A stretch of 64,000 bases of DNA. Source: Candidatus Cloacimonadota bacterium (GTDB lineage Bacteria; Cloacimonadota; Cloacimonadia; Cloacimonadales; Cloacimonadaceae). The notes below the pieces were generated by a model, which made no database searches, was not told the DNA's origin, and was given only the letters and a program-made list of their open reading frames with translations. Location: positions 1 to 64,000 of the forward strand of contig JALOBM010000002.1 in assembly GCA_023228285.1 (NCBI GenBank), in the 5' to 3' direction. Below, in pieces: positions 16,407 to 25,312 of the stretch (positions are counted from its first letter, which is position 1; each line of letters starts with the position of its first letter). The translations under genes were made by a program, and so were the position numbers.

Positions 16407-18509
16407 TTATTCTCCATTTTTATCGGAATCTACTACTATCAAAGAGAGATCAGCTACTTTTATAAACTCCGCACGGATGGCAGCCAGGAGCTTGTGCCGG
16501 TTTTGCCTGAGGATAGGATCTTCGCAATTTACCAACACATTATCGAAGAAAGCGTCGATTTTTTCGCCAAAGTCCACCAGTTCCAATAGTGCACCCGGAT
16601 AATCCAGATGCAAAAGGGCCTCTCCGATATTTTTACTTAGGCTGCTCAATCCATCGTATAGATCGCGTTCGGCTTCACTTTCAAAGAGTGCAGGATCTGC
16701 GGTTGCCAGTCCTGTTTCTCTTTCTATGATGTTCGATACACGTTTGAAGCCAATAACCAATTTAACAAAACTGCTGTCCTGCCTCAATTCCTCCAAAGCA
16801 CGAGCCTTGGCTATCAGATGAGGTAAACGCGCAAATCCTGCCACACAAACGCTGGCCACGGTATCATAGGCGATGCCCAGTTCTTTCAATAACCAGTTTA
16901 CACGCTGGGCAAAAAAGCTCTTACAATTGTCCTTGCTGCCTGGTTTAAGCTGCACCTTGTTTGTGGACAAGATATCGAAAGCAAAGTCAATCAAGTGTTC
17001 CAGATCTATATCCCAAGCCCGGTCGGCAACTATCTGAACCAAGCCTCCGGCTGCTCTGCGCAAGGCAAAAGGATCAGCGCTTCCCGTGGGCATCAGCCCC
17101 ACTCCGATAATCCCACATACCGTATCCAATTTATCCGCCACCGCACATATAGCACCGCAAACGCTCTGCGGCAGGCTGTCGTTGCTGCCCCGGGGCATAT
17201 AGTGCTCGTAGATGCCTTGAGCCACTTCCGGATCCTCGCCAGCAACCAGAGCATAGTGCATGCCCATATAACCCTGAAGCTTGGCAAATTCCTTTTCCCC
17301 CAGCATCAAGCTCAAAAGATCTGCCTTACACAGTTGAGCGGTTCTCATTACCTTAATCTTTTGTGCATCATCATAACTCAATTCGCAGCAAAGATACTCG
17401 CTTATTGCCAGGATTCGATTGGTTTTGTCTGCCATTGTGCTCAGTTGTGATTGAAATACCACCTCTGTCAGATGGGGTACAAATGCATCCAGACCACGCT
17501 TGCAATCTTCCTCAAAAAACCACAGAGCGTCTTCCAGCCTTGCTGCCACCACTTTCTCATTCCCGGCTTTGATGATTTCACTTTGTTTGGGATCTCCGTT
17601 TGAGATGAAGACAAATTTGTTGCTCAAAGCTCCATCAGCGCCATACACAGAGAAGTATTTTTGATTTTGGCTGATTGTAGAAGTGATGATTCTCTCCGGA
17701 AGTTTTAAAAAGGAGGCATCAAATTCCGCTATCACTGCCCAGGGATACTCCACCAGATTACATACCGTTTCCAGCAACCGCTCATCCGGTTTTACCATGA
17801 GACTGCCATCTGTAAACAGGGTGGAGAATTGATCGGTTATCATGGAGCGACGTTTCTCCCGATCCACGATCACACAACCAGAGGTCATAGCGCCTTCATA
17901 GTCTGCAGCACTTTGGATTTCGATGCTTATATCCAGTCCCAGATAGCGGTTTCCAAAGCTGGTTCTGCCGGAGCTGATGCCATGAAAATCCAAATCTATG
18001 ATCTGAGTATCCCACAAAGCTACGATCCAGCGGATGGGACGGGAAAAAGCCAAGCTCTTGCTTTTCCAGATCATCTTTTTAGGCAAGGGAATCTGGCTGA
18101 TGGCTTCTGGAATCCAATCCCGCAGGATTTCCCTGCACTGCATGCCTTTTTGCACAAAGCTAACCGCGATAAACTCGCCTTTCTCCGTCTTTTGCACAAA
18201 GACATCCTGTTCTGCCGCACCGCATTTGCGTACAAAACCCATACCGGCTTTGCTGAGGTTTCCTTTGTCATCGTATGCGATAGTCACAGATGGACCCGTT
18301 TTACAGATCTCCACATCCGCTTGCTTTTCCGGAAGGCCGGCGGCAGATATGGCAAGTCGACGCGGTGTGGAGCCTATGCGGATTTCCCCATGATCCAGAT
18401 TTTGCTCTGAAAGCATTTTTTCGAAAGATAGCTTGATACTGTTGATGGCAGGCACTATTACACTATCCGGCAGTTCTTCAATTCCCAGTTCAAATAAAAA
18501 GCTGTGCAA
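16407..18509 (-). CDS. glyS: Glycyl-tRNA synthetase beta subunit
   Basis: The protein is 700 aa and starts at a TTG (18509); no in-frame ATG lies nearby, and an AGG-type site precedes it. N-terminal FELGIEELPDSVI matches the conserved LxEIGTEELP start of GlyS. The HD-like core with MRTAQLCKADLLSLMLGEKEFAKLQGYMG (near 390-420) and the C-terminal DALR/anticodon region agree. It forms an alpha2beta2 enzyme with GlyQ, charging tRNA-Gly. The alpha subunit is not adjacent but encoded about 38 kb away on the other strand (54916). Confidence 0.95.
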   Translation of the reverse strand: MHSFLFELGIEELPDSVIVPAINSIKLSFEKMLSEQNLDHGEIRIGSTPRRLAISAAGLPEKQADVEICKTGPSVTIAYDDKGNLSKAGMGFVRKCGAAEQDVFVQKTEKGEFIAVSFVQKGMQCREILRDWIPEAISQIPLPKKMIWKSKSLAFSRPIRWIVALWDTQIIDLDFHGISSGRTSFGNRYLGLDISIEIQSAADYEGAMTSGCVIVDREKRRSMITDQFSTLFTDGSLMVKPDERLLETVCNLVEYPWAVIAEFDASFLKLPERIITSTISQNQKYFSVYGADGALSNKFVFISNGDPKQSEIIKAGNEKVVAARLEDALWFFEEDCKRGLDAFVPHLTEVVFQSQLSTMADKTNRILAISEYLCCELSYDDAQKIKVMRTAQLCKADLLSLMLGEKEFAKLQGYMGMHYALVAGEDPEVAQGIYEHYMPRGSNDSLPQSVCGAICAVADKLDTVCGIIGVGLMPTGSADPFALRRAAGGLVQIVADRAWDIDLEHLIDFAFDILSTNKVQLKPGSKDNCKSFFAQRVNWLLKELGIAYDTVASVCVAGFARLPHLIAKARALEELRQDSSFVKLVIGFKRVSNIIERETGLATADPALFESEAERDLYDGLSSLSKNIGEALLHLDYPGALLELVDFGEKIDAFFDNVLVNCEDPILRQNRHKLLAAIRAEFIKVADLSLIVVDSDKNGE

Positions 18510-18523
18510 AATACATACCTGTA

Positions 18524-19483
18524 TCAGTTAGAAAAATTGTATCTCAAACTCAGTTGATTGGTGATACCCAGATCCCCGTACGATTCCACGGCGTAATCCA
18601 GGTTAAAATTGCGTATCTTCCAGCCCAATCCCAAGCTTCCTCCGCCAGTTATGCCTGCCAGACCACCCATATTGTAATCCGCGGCGTTGCTCTTGAAGCC
18701 TCCCCTTAGTGATAAAGCTGAATTGAGCGCAAAATCAATGCCCACTTTCACCCCAAATTTGTCCCCGCTTACCTTACCCAGATCCAATGCTGTGTCCAGC
18801 TTCGGCATCAGCTTTATGGAAATACCAGCACCATAACTGAGCGGTAGATGTTCTTTGAACTTGGTGTTGCTGTAATATGAGCTCTGAAATCCCAGATTAC
18901 GCACCGCCAAACCTACTTTGATATTGGGATTTGCCGTATGATGCAGAATCCCCATGTCCACCATCACTGCGGAGGCAGAATGGCCGTCGATGCTGTCGTA
19001 GATCATCTTCAGGCTTCCGCCGATATCCAGGGCAGGACTAATGAAGCGTGCCGCCGAAACCCCAGCGACTATGCTGCTGGCCCCAAAGCTTTCTCCAGTC
19101 TCGATCAGATCGCCCGAACTGCTGATCTCTGTGCGGTCCATCTGGCCGCTATTCCAGTACATCAGGCTTGCACCATAAGCTTCATATATGTTTTTGGGAT
19201 ATACATAATGAATCGCTCCGCCGGCACTACCCACCAAGTGATCCAGAAAAGTGCTGCTTATCCCATGATTTGGAGCCCGCAGAATTGCAGCGGGATTCAG
19301 ATTCTGCGCTTCCTGATTGGATGGCAAGCCCAGACCCGCACCGCCCATCGAGGCAGTACGCGCACCATAGATTAGTTTCAGGGTATCAAAGCCCGTGCTG
19401 CCAGCGTCATCACTCTGTGCCGCTAAGGGCACCAGACTAATCAGCAAGAGAAGCGATAATGCTATCTTCAATCTTGTGAACAT
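18524..19483 (-). CDS. PorV/PorQ-like outer-membrane protein (second paralogue)
   Basis: The protein is 319 aa with a signal peptide ending near LAAQS. The motifs DTLKLIYGARTASMGGAGLG and AQNLNPAAIL are the N-terminal signature of the PorV/PorQ family. Unlike the paralogue at 2320 it has no DxDGDG insert. The C-terminus ends in barrel strands (NQLSLRYNFSN). Its first 47 nt overlap the end of the PTS gene in another frame; the signal peptide falls exactly at this start, so the overlap is probably genuine. Its partner cargo is unknown. Confidence 0.82.
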   Translation of the reverse strand: MFTRLKIALSLLLLISLVPLAAQSDDAGSTGFDTLKLIYGARTASMGGAGLGLPSNQEAQNLNPAAILRAPNHGISSTFLDHLVGSAGGAIHYVYPKNIYEAYGASLMYWNSGQMDRTEISSSGDLIETGESFGASSIVAGVSAARFISPALDIGGSLKMIYDSIDGHSASAVMVDMGILHHTANPNIKVGLAVRNLGFQSSYYSNTKFKEHLPLSYGAGISIKLMPKLDTALDLGKVSGDKFGVKVGIDFALNSALSLRGGFKSNAADYNMGGLAGITGGGSLGLGWKIRNFNLDYAVESYGDLGITNQLSLRYNFSN

Positions 19484-19910
19484 AATTGTACAACTCCCAA
19501 TCTGAGTTTGCTCCCAGTAGTGTGGCTCGATTCTCTTCTGTGCGCAAATACTCAGACAAATTGCGCAAGATTTTCATATACTCCTGATTAGAGTTCTGCG
19601 GAACCGCTATCATAAACACCAAATTGACAGGTTCGCTATCCACAGAATTGAAATCCAGCGCCTGGGAAATCATACATACAGCGATGCGAAGGCATTCTAC
19701 TGTGAGATCCCTGGCATGTGGGATGGCTACTCCCTTGCCGATACCTGTGCTCATGATTTCTTCGCGGCCCTTAACTGCCGCTAAATAGCGATCCGGAAAG
19801 CTGAGACAACCGCTGGCTGACAATAAGCATGCCATATAATTCAGACAGTCACTCTTACTTTGAAACGCATCAACGATGCGCACTAATTCTGGTTTGAATA
19901 AAGCGTTCAT
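19437..19910 (-). CDS. PTS EIIA (fructose/nitrogen-type) domain protein
   Basis: The protein is 157 aa, a single EIIA type-2 domain. The phospho-accepting His is His65 in GKGVAIPHARD; NLVFMIAVPQNSNQEYMKIL is the other conserved stretch. No EIIB, EIIC, HPr or EI lies nearby, so it probably has a regulatory role like EIIA(Ntr) rather than sugar transport. It is preceded by an orphan histidine kinase and overlaps a PorV-like gene. Confidence 0.88.
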   Translation of the reverse strand: MNALFKPELVRIVDAFQSKSDCLNYMACLLSASGCLSFPDRYLAAVKGREEIMSTGIGKGVAIPHARDLTVECLRIAVCMISQALDFNSVDSEPVNLVFMIAVPQNSNQEYMKILRNLSEYLRTEENRATLLGANSDWELYNYVHKIEDSIIASLAD

Positions 19911-19967
19911 ATCCTACCATGGTTATATTGTAAAAGTCATACTTTTTGAACCCTGTCTTGGAGTCAA

Positions 19968-21125
19968 TCAAATTCTCTCCGAGAACCGGAGATAAAACTT
20001 GCTGCCTTTGTTTAGCTTGCTTTCCACGCTAACACTTGCCCCCAACAGACGGGCAAAATTGTCCACCAATATCAATCCTAAACCACTGCCTGATTCATTA
20101 GCTGTGCCATACTGCCTTAGATCGTTATCCAATTTGAAGAGCTTGGGTAAATGACGCCGTGAAATACCAATCCCGTGATCTGCCACACATAGCTCCAGGC
20201 CATTTGGCTGCTTTTGCATACGCACGCATACTGTGCTTTTCGGGTACGAATACTTGATGCTGTTGGAGATCAGATTGCGCAAGATCGATGAGAGTAACTT
20301 CAAATCCGTCTCTAACATCACATCTTCATCATATACAAATTCCAGTTCTATCCCTTTTTGGGTGGCGGCTTTTCGATAGTGATCCAAAGCGTAGTTCACG
20401 GTTTTAATCATGGACACATACTCTTTTTGACACACTATCTTGCCGGTTTGCAATCTGGCCCAATCTAAAAGGTTTTCCAATAAAGTGTAAATTCCCCGGG
20501 CGGCATTGTGTACCTGCAAAAGAGCTTCCTTAACCTCAGCCTGGCCAAAGATACTGAAGTTTTCAGCTACAAATTCCGAGAGCGAGATGATGGCGTAAAC
20601 TGGATTCTGCAAGTCATGCGCCAATAGCGAAAAAAAGCGATCTTTCGTAGCGTTCAGTTCAGCAAGATCCTCAGCAGCCTGTTTCAGGTCTTCCTCTGCT
20701 TTACGGCGGACCGTGATATCCAAAATGAAGCCTTCCAGATATACTGGATTGTGGTGCTTGTCGTAAACTGCATTACCCTTTTCCCATACCCAGCGAATTT
20801 CATGGTTGCTATTGTAAATGCGGTATTCCACCTGAAACTGCGTATGTTTTTTCACTGCTTCCGCCACTGCATCACTCACTTTTTCCAAATCATCCGGATG
20901 AATCAAACTCGCATAACTCACAGTAGCATTACACAAAAGATCCCTGGCGGGATACCCGGTTATATCCGCACAACCTTCCGAGATAAAGAGCATCGACCAT
21001 TTGGAATCGTTTATACAACGATATGCCATACCTGGTAGATTATGCATCAGGTTTGGCAGATACTCTGGATTAGCCTCTTGTATCGAAGTTGCTTGCTGAA
21101 ACTTCCTGCCGGTTTTGTTCATCAT
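19968..21125 (-). CDS. PAS-domain sensor histidine kinase (orphan)
   Basis: The protein is 385 aa with no transmembrane segment, so it is cytoplasmic. Domains: PAS/PAC (about 25-145, with YRCINDSKWSMLFISEGC and WVWEKGN), a short coiled-coil linker, HisKA (about 155-220, phospho-acceptor His in FSLLAHDLQNP near 167) and HATPase_c (about 265-385, N-box NLISNSIKYSY, G1 ADHGIGIS, G2 GSGLGLILVD). Two ATGs are adjacent at 21125 and 21122; either could be used. No response regulator is encoded next to it. The signal is unknown. Confidence 0.9.
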   Translation of the reverse strand: MMNKTGRKFQQATSIQEANPEYLPNLMHNLPGMAYRCINDSKWSMLFISEGCADITGYPARDLLCNATVSYASLIHPDDLEKVSDAVAEAVKKHTQFQVEYRIYNSNHEIRWVWEKGNAVYDKHHNPVYLEGFILDITVRRKAEEDLKQAAEDLAELNATKDRFFSLLAHDLQNPVYAIISLSEFVAENFSIFGQAEVKEALLQVHNAARGIYTLLENLLDWARLQTGKIVCQKEYVSMIKTVNYALDHYRKAATQKGIELEFVYDEDVMLETDLKLLSSILRNLISNSIKYSYPKSTVCVRMQKQPNGLELCVADHGIGISRRHLPKLFKLDNDLRQYGTANESGSGLGLILVDNFARLLGASVSVESKLNKGSKFYLRFSERI

Positions 21126-21324
21126 TTTTCCATTCTTTTACATTAAGCTTCATATTATCTGGCTTTCACATATTGTCAAGTTTCAATTTCGCTGGCATTT
21201 CCCCTTTTCCCTATCCATCCTGTTTTTTTCTGCTATCGATCCCTTCTTCCTCCGATACTGTACGATATGCATTTAGCATGTGGCAAAATTTCCTGTTAAC
21301 AAAATCCAGAGAACAATAGAGTAA

Positions 21325-21372
21325 CCCGGAGGGAGAAATAGATCATTGCGAGGGTGCGTAGCGAAGCAGAGC
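21325..21372 (+). repeat. Dispersed repeat type 2, copy 1
   Basis: The segment starts CCCGGAGGG and contains ATTGCGAGGGTGCGT followed by GCGAAGCAGAGC. The reverse complement of 34971-35019 matches it over about 50 bp, sharing CCCGGAG, ATTGCGAGGGTGCGT and GCGA..AGC. Both copies are intergenic and near a large palindrome. Confidence 0.65.
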
Positions 21373-21530
21373 TATACGTAGCTCAGAAAAAAAGACATAG
21401 CATCGGAATGCTACGATACAGTGTTCAACAGCGAAGGTTTGAAGAGGACCACACATTCCATGAATAAAACAATCTGCGTGATCTGTGTACCATCAACAAT
21501 CCTCAAGACTATGCTCTACCTCAAGGTTCA

Positions 21531-21606
21531 GCTATGGCGAAGCGGATATTATCAGGTTATCATCCAGTGCCCACTCGATGATAGCGACTTTATATCCCGT
21601 TCAACA
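21531..21606. repeat. Dispersed approximately 80-bp imperfect palindrome, copy A
   Basis: Left arm GCTATGGCGAAGCGGATATT continues through GGTTATCATCCAGTG; the right arm begins CACTCGATGATA and continues TTTATATCCCG. The arms are imperfect reverse complements centred near 21570. The core GGTTATCATC.AGTG..CACTCGATGATA recurs in copies B (35190-35269) and C (63092-63176). It is non-coding. Confidence 0.7.
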
Positions 21607-21740
21607 TGAGATAATCCACAAGGTGTGAATATGCGCTCTACCGCGCTAATGATAACACTACTCAAAAGGATTAATCTCCTATAAATGGAATAAATCATGC
21701 ATAAATTCAAGGTAGAAAATACTTACTTTTGGAGTTCACT

Positions 21741-24596
21741 GTGAAACAGATATACATTATTATCATCCTGTTGGCAATATGCGGAATGCTGATTGCCAAT
21801 CCCCATTTCCCTACCGAAAGATATCGGCACACAAAACCCTTTTTCCCGCAGGAGCGCTTTTATACTGCCAAAGCTGACAGCGAAACAGGCTTTGATGTAC
21901 AAAAATACACCATTAACCTGAGCATATCCCAGAGTCCGAATTTCATCTCCGGCAGTGTGCATGCGGAAGTTTTAGCGGAATCTGCATTGAGTGCCATAAG
22001 CTACAATCTTGTCGGTTTATCAGTAAACTCTGTGGAACTGAACGGTGTGGTGGTGCCCTATACTCACGAACAGGGAATAGTCCATATCCCGCTTTCCGTT
22101 CAAGACGGTGAGAACTTTACTACCAAAGTTTACTATTCCGGCACTCCTCAACTCTCTGGAGCTCCATACAATGTGGGTATGATCTTCCGCCCCAATTCGG
22201 TATTTACGGTGTCCGATCCCGATGCTGCGCGTTATTGGTGGCCTTGTTACGATCATCCCTGGGATAAAGCAGTGGTTGACCTTATCATTACCATGCGCTC
22301 GGACTGGAAGGTGGCGGCAAACGGGCTGCGGGAAAGTATTGTAGATAATGGCAACGGCACCTCTACCACTACCTGGCGGGGAGAAAATCCCATGACCACA
22401 TATTTGGCCTGTATCACTTGCGGAGATTTTGATGAAGTCCAGCAAAGCGCCATGCACGGCGAACTACCCATCCTGAACTTCGTGAATCCTGCCCAATACA
22501 ACAATGCCTTATCTGACTTCGCCAATCTGCCGGATATGATAGACTACTTTTCTATCCTTTTTGGAGATTATCCCTTTGAGAAGTATGGCAATGCAACAGT
22601 GAGTATAAGCACTTTCTCTGCAATGGAACATCAGACCATGACCACTTTGGGTAACTTTATCGTCGATGGGCAGGGGACTTATGAATTAATCATCGCCCAT
22701 GAATTGGCGCATCAGTGGTTCGGTAATGCCGTAAGCTTCCTGGATTTTAACGATGTCTGGCTTTCTGAAGGTTTTGCCACCTATTCCGAACAACTGTGGA
22801 CAGATAAGCGCTATGGCTGGCAAGCCTCATGCGATTATGTTTTGACCAACTTTCACAATTACTATGTGAATTGGGAGAATAGCAACGGCCCCGCTACCAT
22901 TTATAATCCCGATTTCGGCAACTACTTTGCCCCCCCATCCTACGAAAAAGCGGCTTGTGTGTTACACATGCTGCGCCTGAAACTGGGAGATGCGGACTTT
23001 TTTGAGCTATTGCAAACATACTATGAAAGTTTCAAACATGGCAATGCAGTTACCGCAGAATTCAAGGCCATGGCTGAGACCATCAGCGGACAAGATCTTG
23101 ATCAGTTCTTTGAGCAATGGATATTTGGCAGCGGTATTCCACAAGTGGAATACGGTGTATTTCTGAAACCCGCCACGCAAGAACTTAAGATCGTTGCTAC
23201 CAGCAGTTCCCCCACCTCTACACAGTTCAATCTGGATATTCCTTTCCTTGTTTCAGGCCCCTCCAGCTCAGACTCGCTTTTAGTTCTAGCTACACCACAA
23301 GGCCATGTTAATCTATTCCAAGGCATCGAAGAACCGCTGGAGATAAGTGCCAACCACAATAACTGGACTCTGATGCGCAGCATTGTAAACCAACTTCCCG
23401 ATCTGCATACATGTCTGGCAACATCCGGTGCCGTTCATCTGGTTTGGGATGATTTTCCCGGAGCAGTATCCTATGATGTATATCGTCGCCTAGAGGATAC
23501 TACAAACTGGATCAAGGTAAACACAGACCCGATTCTGAACTTGAGCTATGTTGATGATGATGTGGAGAACCAACAGCATTATGAATATGCCTTGAAAGCC
23601 ATCGATGCAGAGGGTTTCTCCAGCATGATGTCTCCGGTTCTCCCTGCAAATCCAGTGGAATTCAGTTTTGTGAACGATATCCTGATAATAGATGAAACCA
23701 GAGACGGCAATGGAAATCCCAATAGTCCCACCGATGCTATGGTGGATGACTTTTATGCCGCCATGTTGGACCCCTTCGAGTTCGATACTTGGGATTTTGC
23801 GCAACAAAACCTGCCCGATCTGCAGACAATGGGCTCTTACAAGGTAGTATTGTGGCACGATGACGAGATGCCAATGCACCAGATTGGGGTCGCGGAAGAT
23901 CTTCTGAGCAGTTATATGCTGGGCGGAGGAAAACTGATCCTTAGCGGATGGAAAACTCCTTCAGCGCTCAGCGAAGTCTTCTGGCAGCGTTTTGTGCCTT
24001 CCATTGAGCTGTATTACGATAATCCTGCCTGTTTGATCAGCGCTGAAAGCAATGAATATCCCCATCTGTATGTTGATCCCGCCAAATTGGTGGGAATATG
24101 GAATGGGATGCTACCCATGATCTATTCATTTGAAGGCGACTTTACGGAAATGTACAGCGGTAATTTCGCTCCAGGTAGCGTGGGAATAGATAAGAGCATT
24201 GCTTTTGAAACAGGTAATCTCGTCTTCTTTGGTTTTCCCCTGTATTTCATGCAAGAAGAAGGAGTTCGCACACTTCTGCAGCAATTGGCAATGGAATTCG
24301 TTGGCAGCGCTACCGAAGATCAGATTGCCAGTCTGGTAACTATGAATCTGACGACATACCCCAATCCCTTCAATCCTAGTGCCGAGATAGCTTTTGATCT
24401 GTCGCGGGCGATGGATATAGAGCTATGCCTCTACAATTTGCGGGGGCAAAAAGTGGAAACACTGGCGCAAGGAATGTATCCCAAAGGCCGGAATCAGATC
24501 AGTTTCGACGGAACAGGCCTATCTAGCGGAGTGTATCTGCTACGTATAAAAGCTGAAGGAAAAAGCATAAGCCGGCGTATAACGCTAATGAAGTGA
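21741..24596 (+). CDS. Secreted M1-family aminopeptidase with Por sorting domain
   Basis: The protein is 951 aa. The GTG at 21741, 6 nt after GGAG, is chosen over an in-frame TTG at 21729. A signal peptide (1-19) is followed by the M1 N-terminal beta domain, a GAMEN-like SAMEH motif (near 296), the zinc site H320-E-L-A-H324 with E343 (WLSEGFA), and the helical catalytic end. A fibronectin-like segment (about 555-640), a further beta domain and a C-terminal sorting domain (from TYPNPFNPSAEI, near 872, to RRITLMK) follow. It should remove N-terminal residues from peptides outside the cell, supplying amino acids. The sorting domain indicates type IX export. It is monocistronic or paired with the small gene after it. 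Confidence 0.93.
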   Translation: MKQIYIIIILLAICGMLIANPHFPTERYRHTKPFFPQERFYTAKADSETGFDVQKYTINLSISQSPNFISGSVHAEVLAESALSAISYNLVGLSVNSVELNGVVVPYTHEQGIVHIPLSVQDGENFTTKVYYSGTPQLSGAPYNVGMIFRPNSVFTVSDPDAARYWWPCYDHPWDKAVVDLIITMRSDWKVAANGLRESIVDNGNGTSTTTWRGENPMTTYLACITCGDFDEVQQSAMHGELPILNFVNPAQYNNALSDFANLPDMIDYFSILFGDYPFEKYGNATVSISTFSAMEHQTMTTLGNFIVDGQGTYELIIAHELAHQWFGNAVSFLDFNDVWLSEGFATYSEQLWTDKRYGWQASCDYVLTNFHNYYVNWENSNGPATIYNPDFGNYFAPPSYEKAACVLHMLRLKLGDADFFELLQTYYESFKHGNAVTAEFKAMAETISGQDLDQFFEQWIFGSGIPQVEYGVFLKPATQELKIVATSSSPTSTQFNLDIPFLVSGPSSSDSLLVLATPQGHVNLFQGIEEPLEISANHNNWTLMRSIVNQLPDLHTCLATSGAVHLVWDDFPGAVSYDVYRRLEDTTNWIKVNTDPILNLSYVDDDVENQQHYEYALKAIDAEGFSSMMSPVLPANPVEFSFVNDILIIDETRDGNGNPNSPTDAMVDDFYAAMLDPFEFDTWDFAQQNLPDLQTMGSYKVVLWHDDEMPMHQIGVAEDLLSSYMLGGGKLILSGWKTPSALSEVFWQRFVPSIELYYDNPACLISAESNEYPHLYVDPAKLVGIWNGMLPMIYSFEGDFTEMYSGNFAPGSVGIDKSIAFETGNLVFFGFPLYFMQEEGVRTLLQQLAMEFVGSATEDQIASLVTMNLTTYPNPFNPSAEIAFDLSRAMDIELCLYNLRGQKVETLAQGMYPKGRNQISFDGTGLSSGVYLLRIKAEGKSISRRITLMK

Positions 24597-24703
24597 TGCT
24601 GGGACAGTAATCTGCACTGTACCGCCTTGCTTTTATAGTTGACTTTATTCTGCCCCGGGATTTAGTGGCAGAAATTAGATATTTTGTATTTAAGGTGGAT
24701 GCT

Positions 24704-25237
24704 TTGAAGAAAATACTATTCATAATAATCGGACTGCTGATTATGGCAGGCTTGAATGCTCAAACCGGGCTATTTGGTGTAGCTTATGATATGACTCTGG
24801 AAGAGGCGGATGCAGCCTTGGGACGCTTGGGGTTTTTCCCAGAGGAAAGCGAAGAAGACGCAGTGAAATATTATAGCGATTTCAACTTGTATGTATCGGC
24901 CATACTGGTGTTTGTGGAGCCAAACACCCAACGAGTGGCGGGTTGGTTCGTGAAATACAACTCTGAAAACGGAGAAGACAACGATCATTTGGCCATCAGC
25001 CGCATTGCGCAAATGCATGGTAAAACCAATCACTTCGATGAAGATACCCAGCAATTAATCTGGTTTCTTACAGATAGCCGCACTTTACACGTGATGTATG
25101 CTGCGGATGGCAGTCTCACCGCTCTATATTACAACTCACTTTTCCCGGAACTGTTTGCCATGCGGGAGAAACCCGGAGATGAGATCAAAGAAGACATCAT
25201 CCCCGAAAGCCTGCAGAAGAAGAAAAGTAATAACTAA
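24704..25237 (+). CDS. Small exported protein of unknown function
   Basis: The protein is 177 aa from a TTG at 24704 preceded by AAGGTGGA; this start gives a clean signal peptide (KKILFIIIGLLIMAGLNAQ). An upstream in-frame GTG at 24665 would add 13 residues that spoil the signal. The mature part (GLFGVAYDMTLEEADAALGRLGF) is acidic and has no recognised domain; its start resembles repeats that monitor lipoprotein-like folds, but I do not assign one. It lies 107 bp after the aminopeptidase and just before a terminator. Confidence 0.7.
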   Translation: MKKILFIIIGLLIMAGLNAQTGLFGVAYDMTLEEADAALGRLGFFPEESEEDAVKYYSDFNLYVSAILVFVEPNTQRVAGWFVKYNSENGEDNDHLAISRIAQMHGKTNHFDEDTQQLIWFLTDSRTLHVMYAADGSLTALYYNSLFPELFAMREKPGDEIKEDIIPESLQKKKSNN

Positions 25238-25255
25238 GTTTCATTTACAAATTAA

Positions 25256-25277
25256 AGGCCCGGTGAATATCGGGCCT
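25256..25277. terminator. Terminator hairpin between convergent genes
   Basis: AGGCCCG (25256-25262) pairs with CGGGCCT (25271-25277) around an 8-nt loop. It is flanked by A/T-rich sequence on both sides (ATTAA / AAATTCTT). It sits between two converging genes and may work in both directions. Confidence 0.6.
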
Positions 25278-25312
25278 AAATTCTTATCCAAAGACAGATG
25301 CTACACCATTCT

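Larger units (their letters stand above)
21126..21740. other. Divergent intergenic region rich in small repeats
   Basis: About 615 bp lie between the histidine kinase (minus) and the M1 aminopeptidase (plus). No convincing gene is present. It holds a repeat unit around 21325-21372, two tight hairpins (GAGCTA-TACG-TAGCTC at 369-384 and TAGCAT-CGGA-ATGCTA at 398-413 of the 21-kb block) and the approximately 75-bp palindrome at 21531-21606. Promoters for both flanking genes must lie here, but no strong -35/-10 pair stands out. Confidence 0.6.

Noticed and set aside
17829..18410. 193-aa plus-strand frame opposite glyS
   Set aside because: Antisense to a well-conserved gene; no supporting start signal.
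21325..21606. CRISPR array
   Set aside because: The repeats are few, unequal and not regularly spaced; no cas gene is present.
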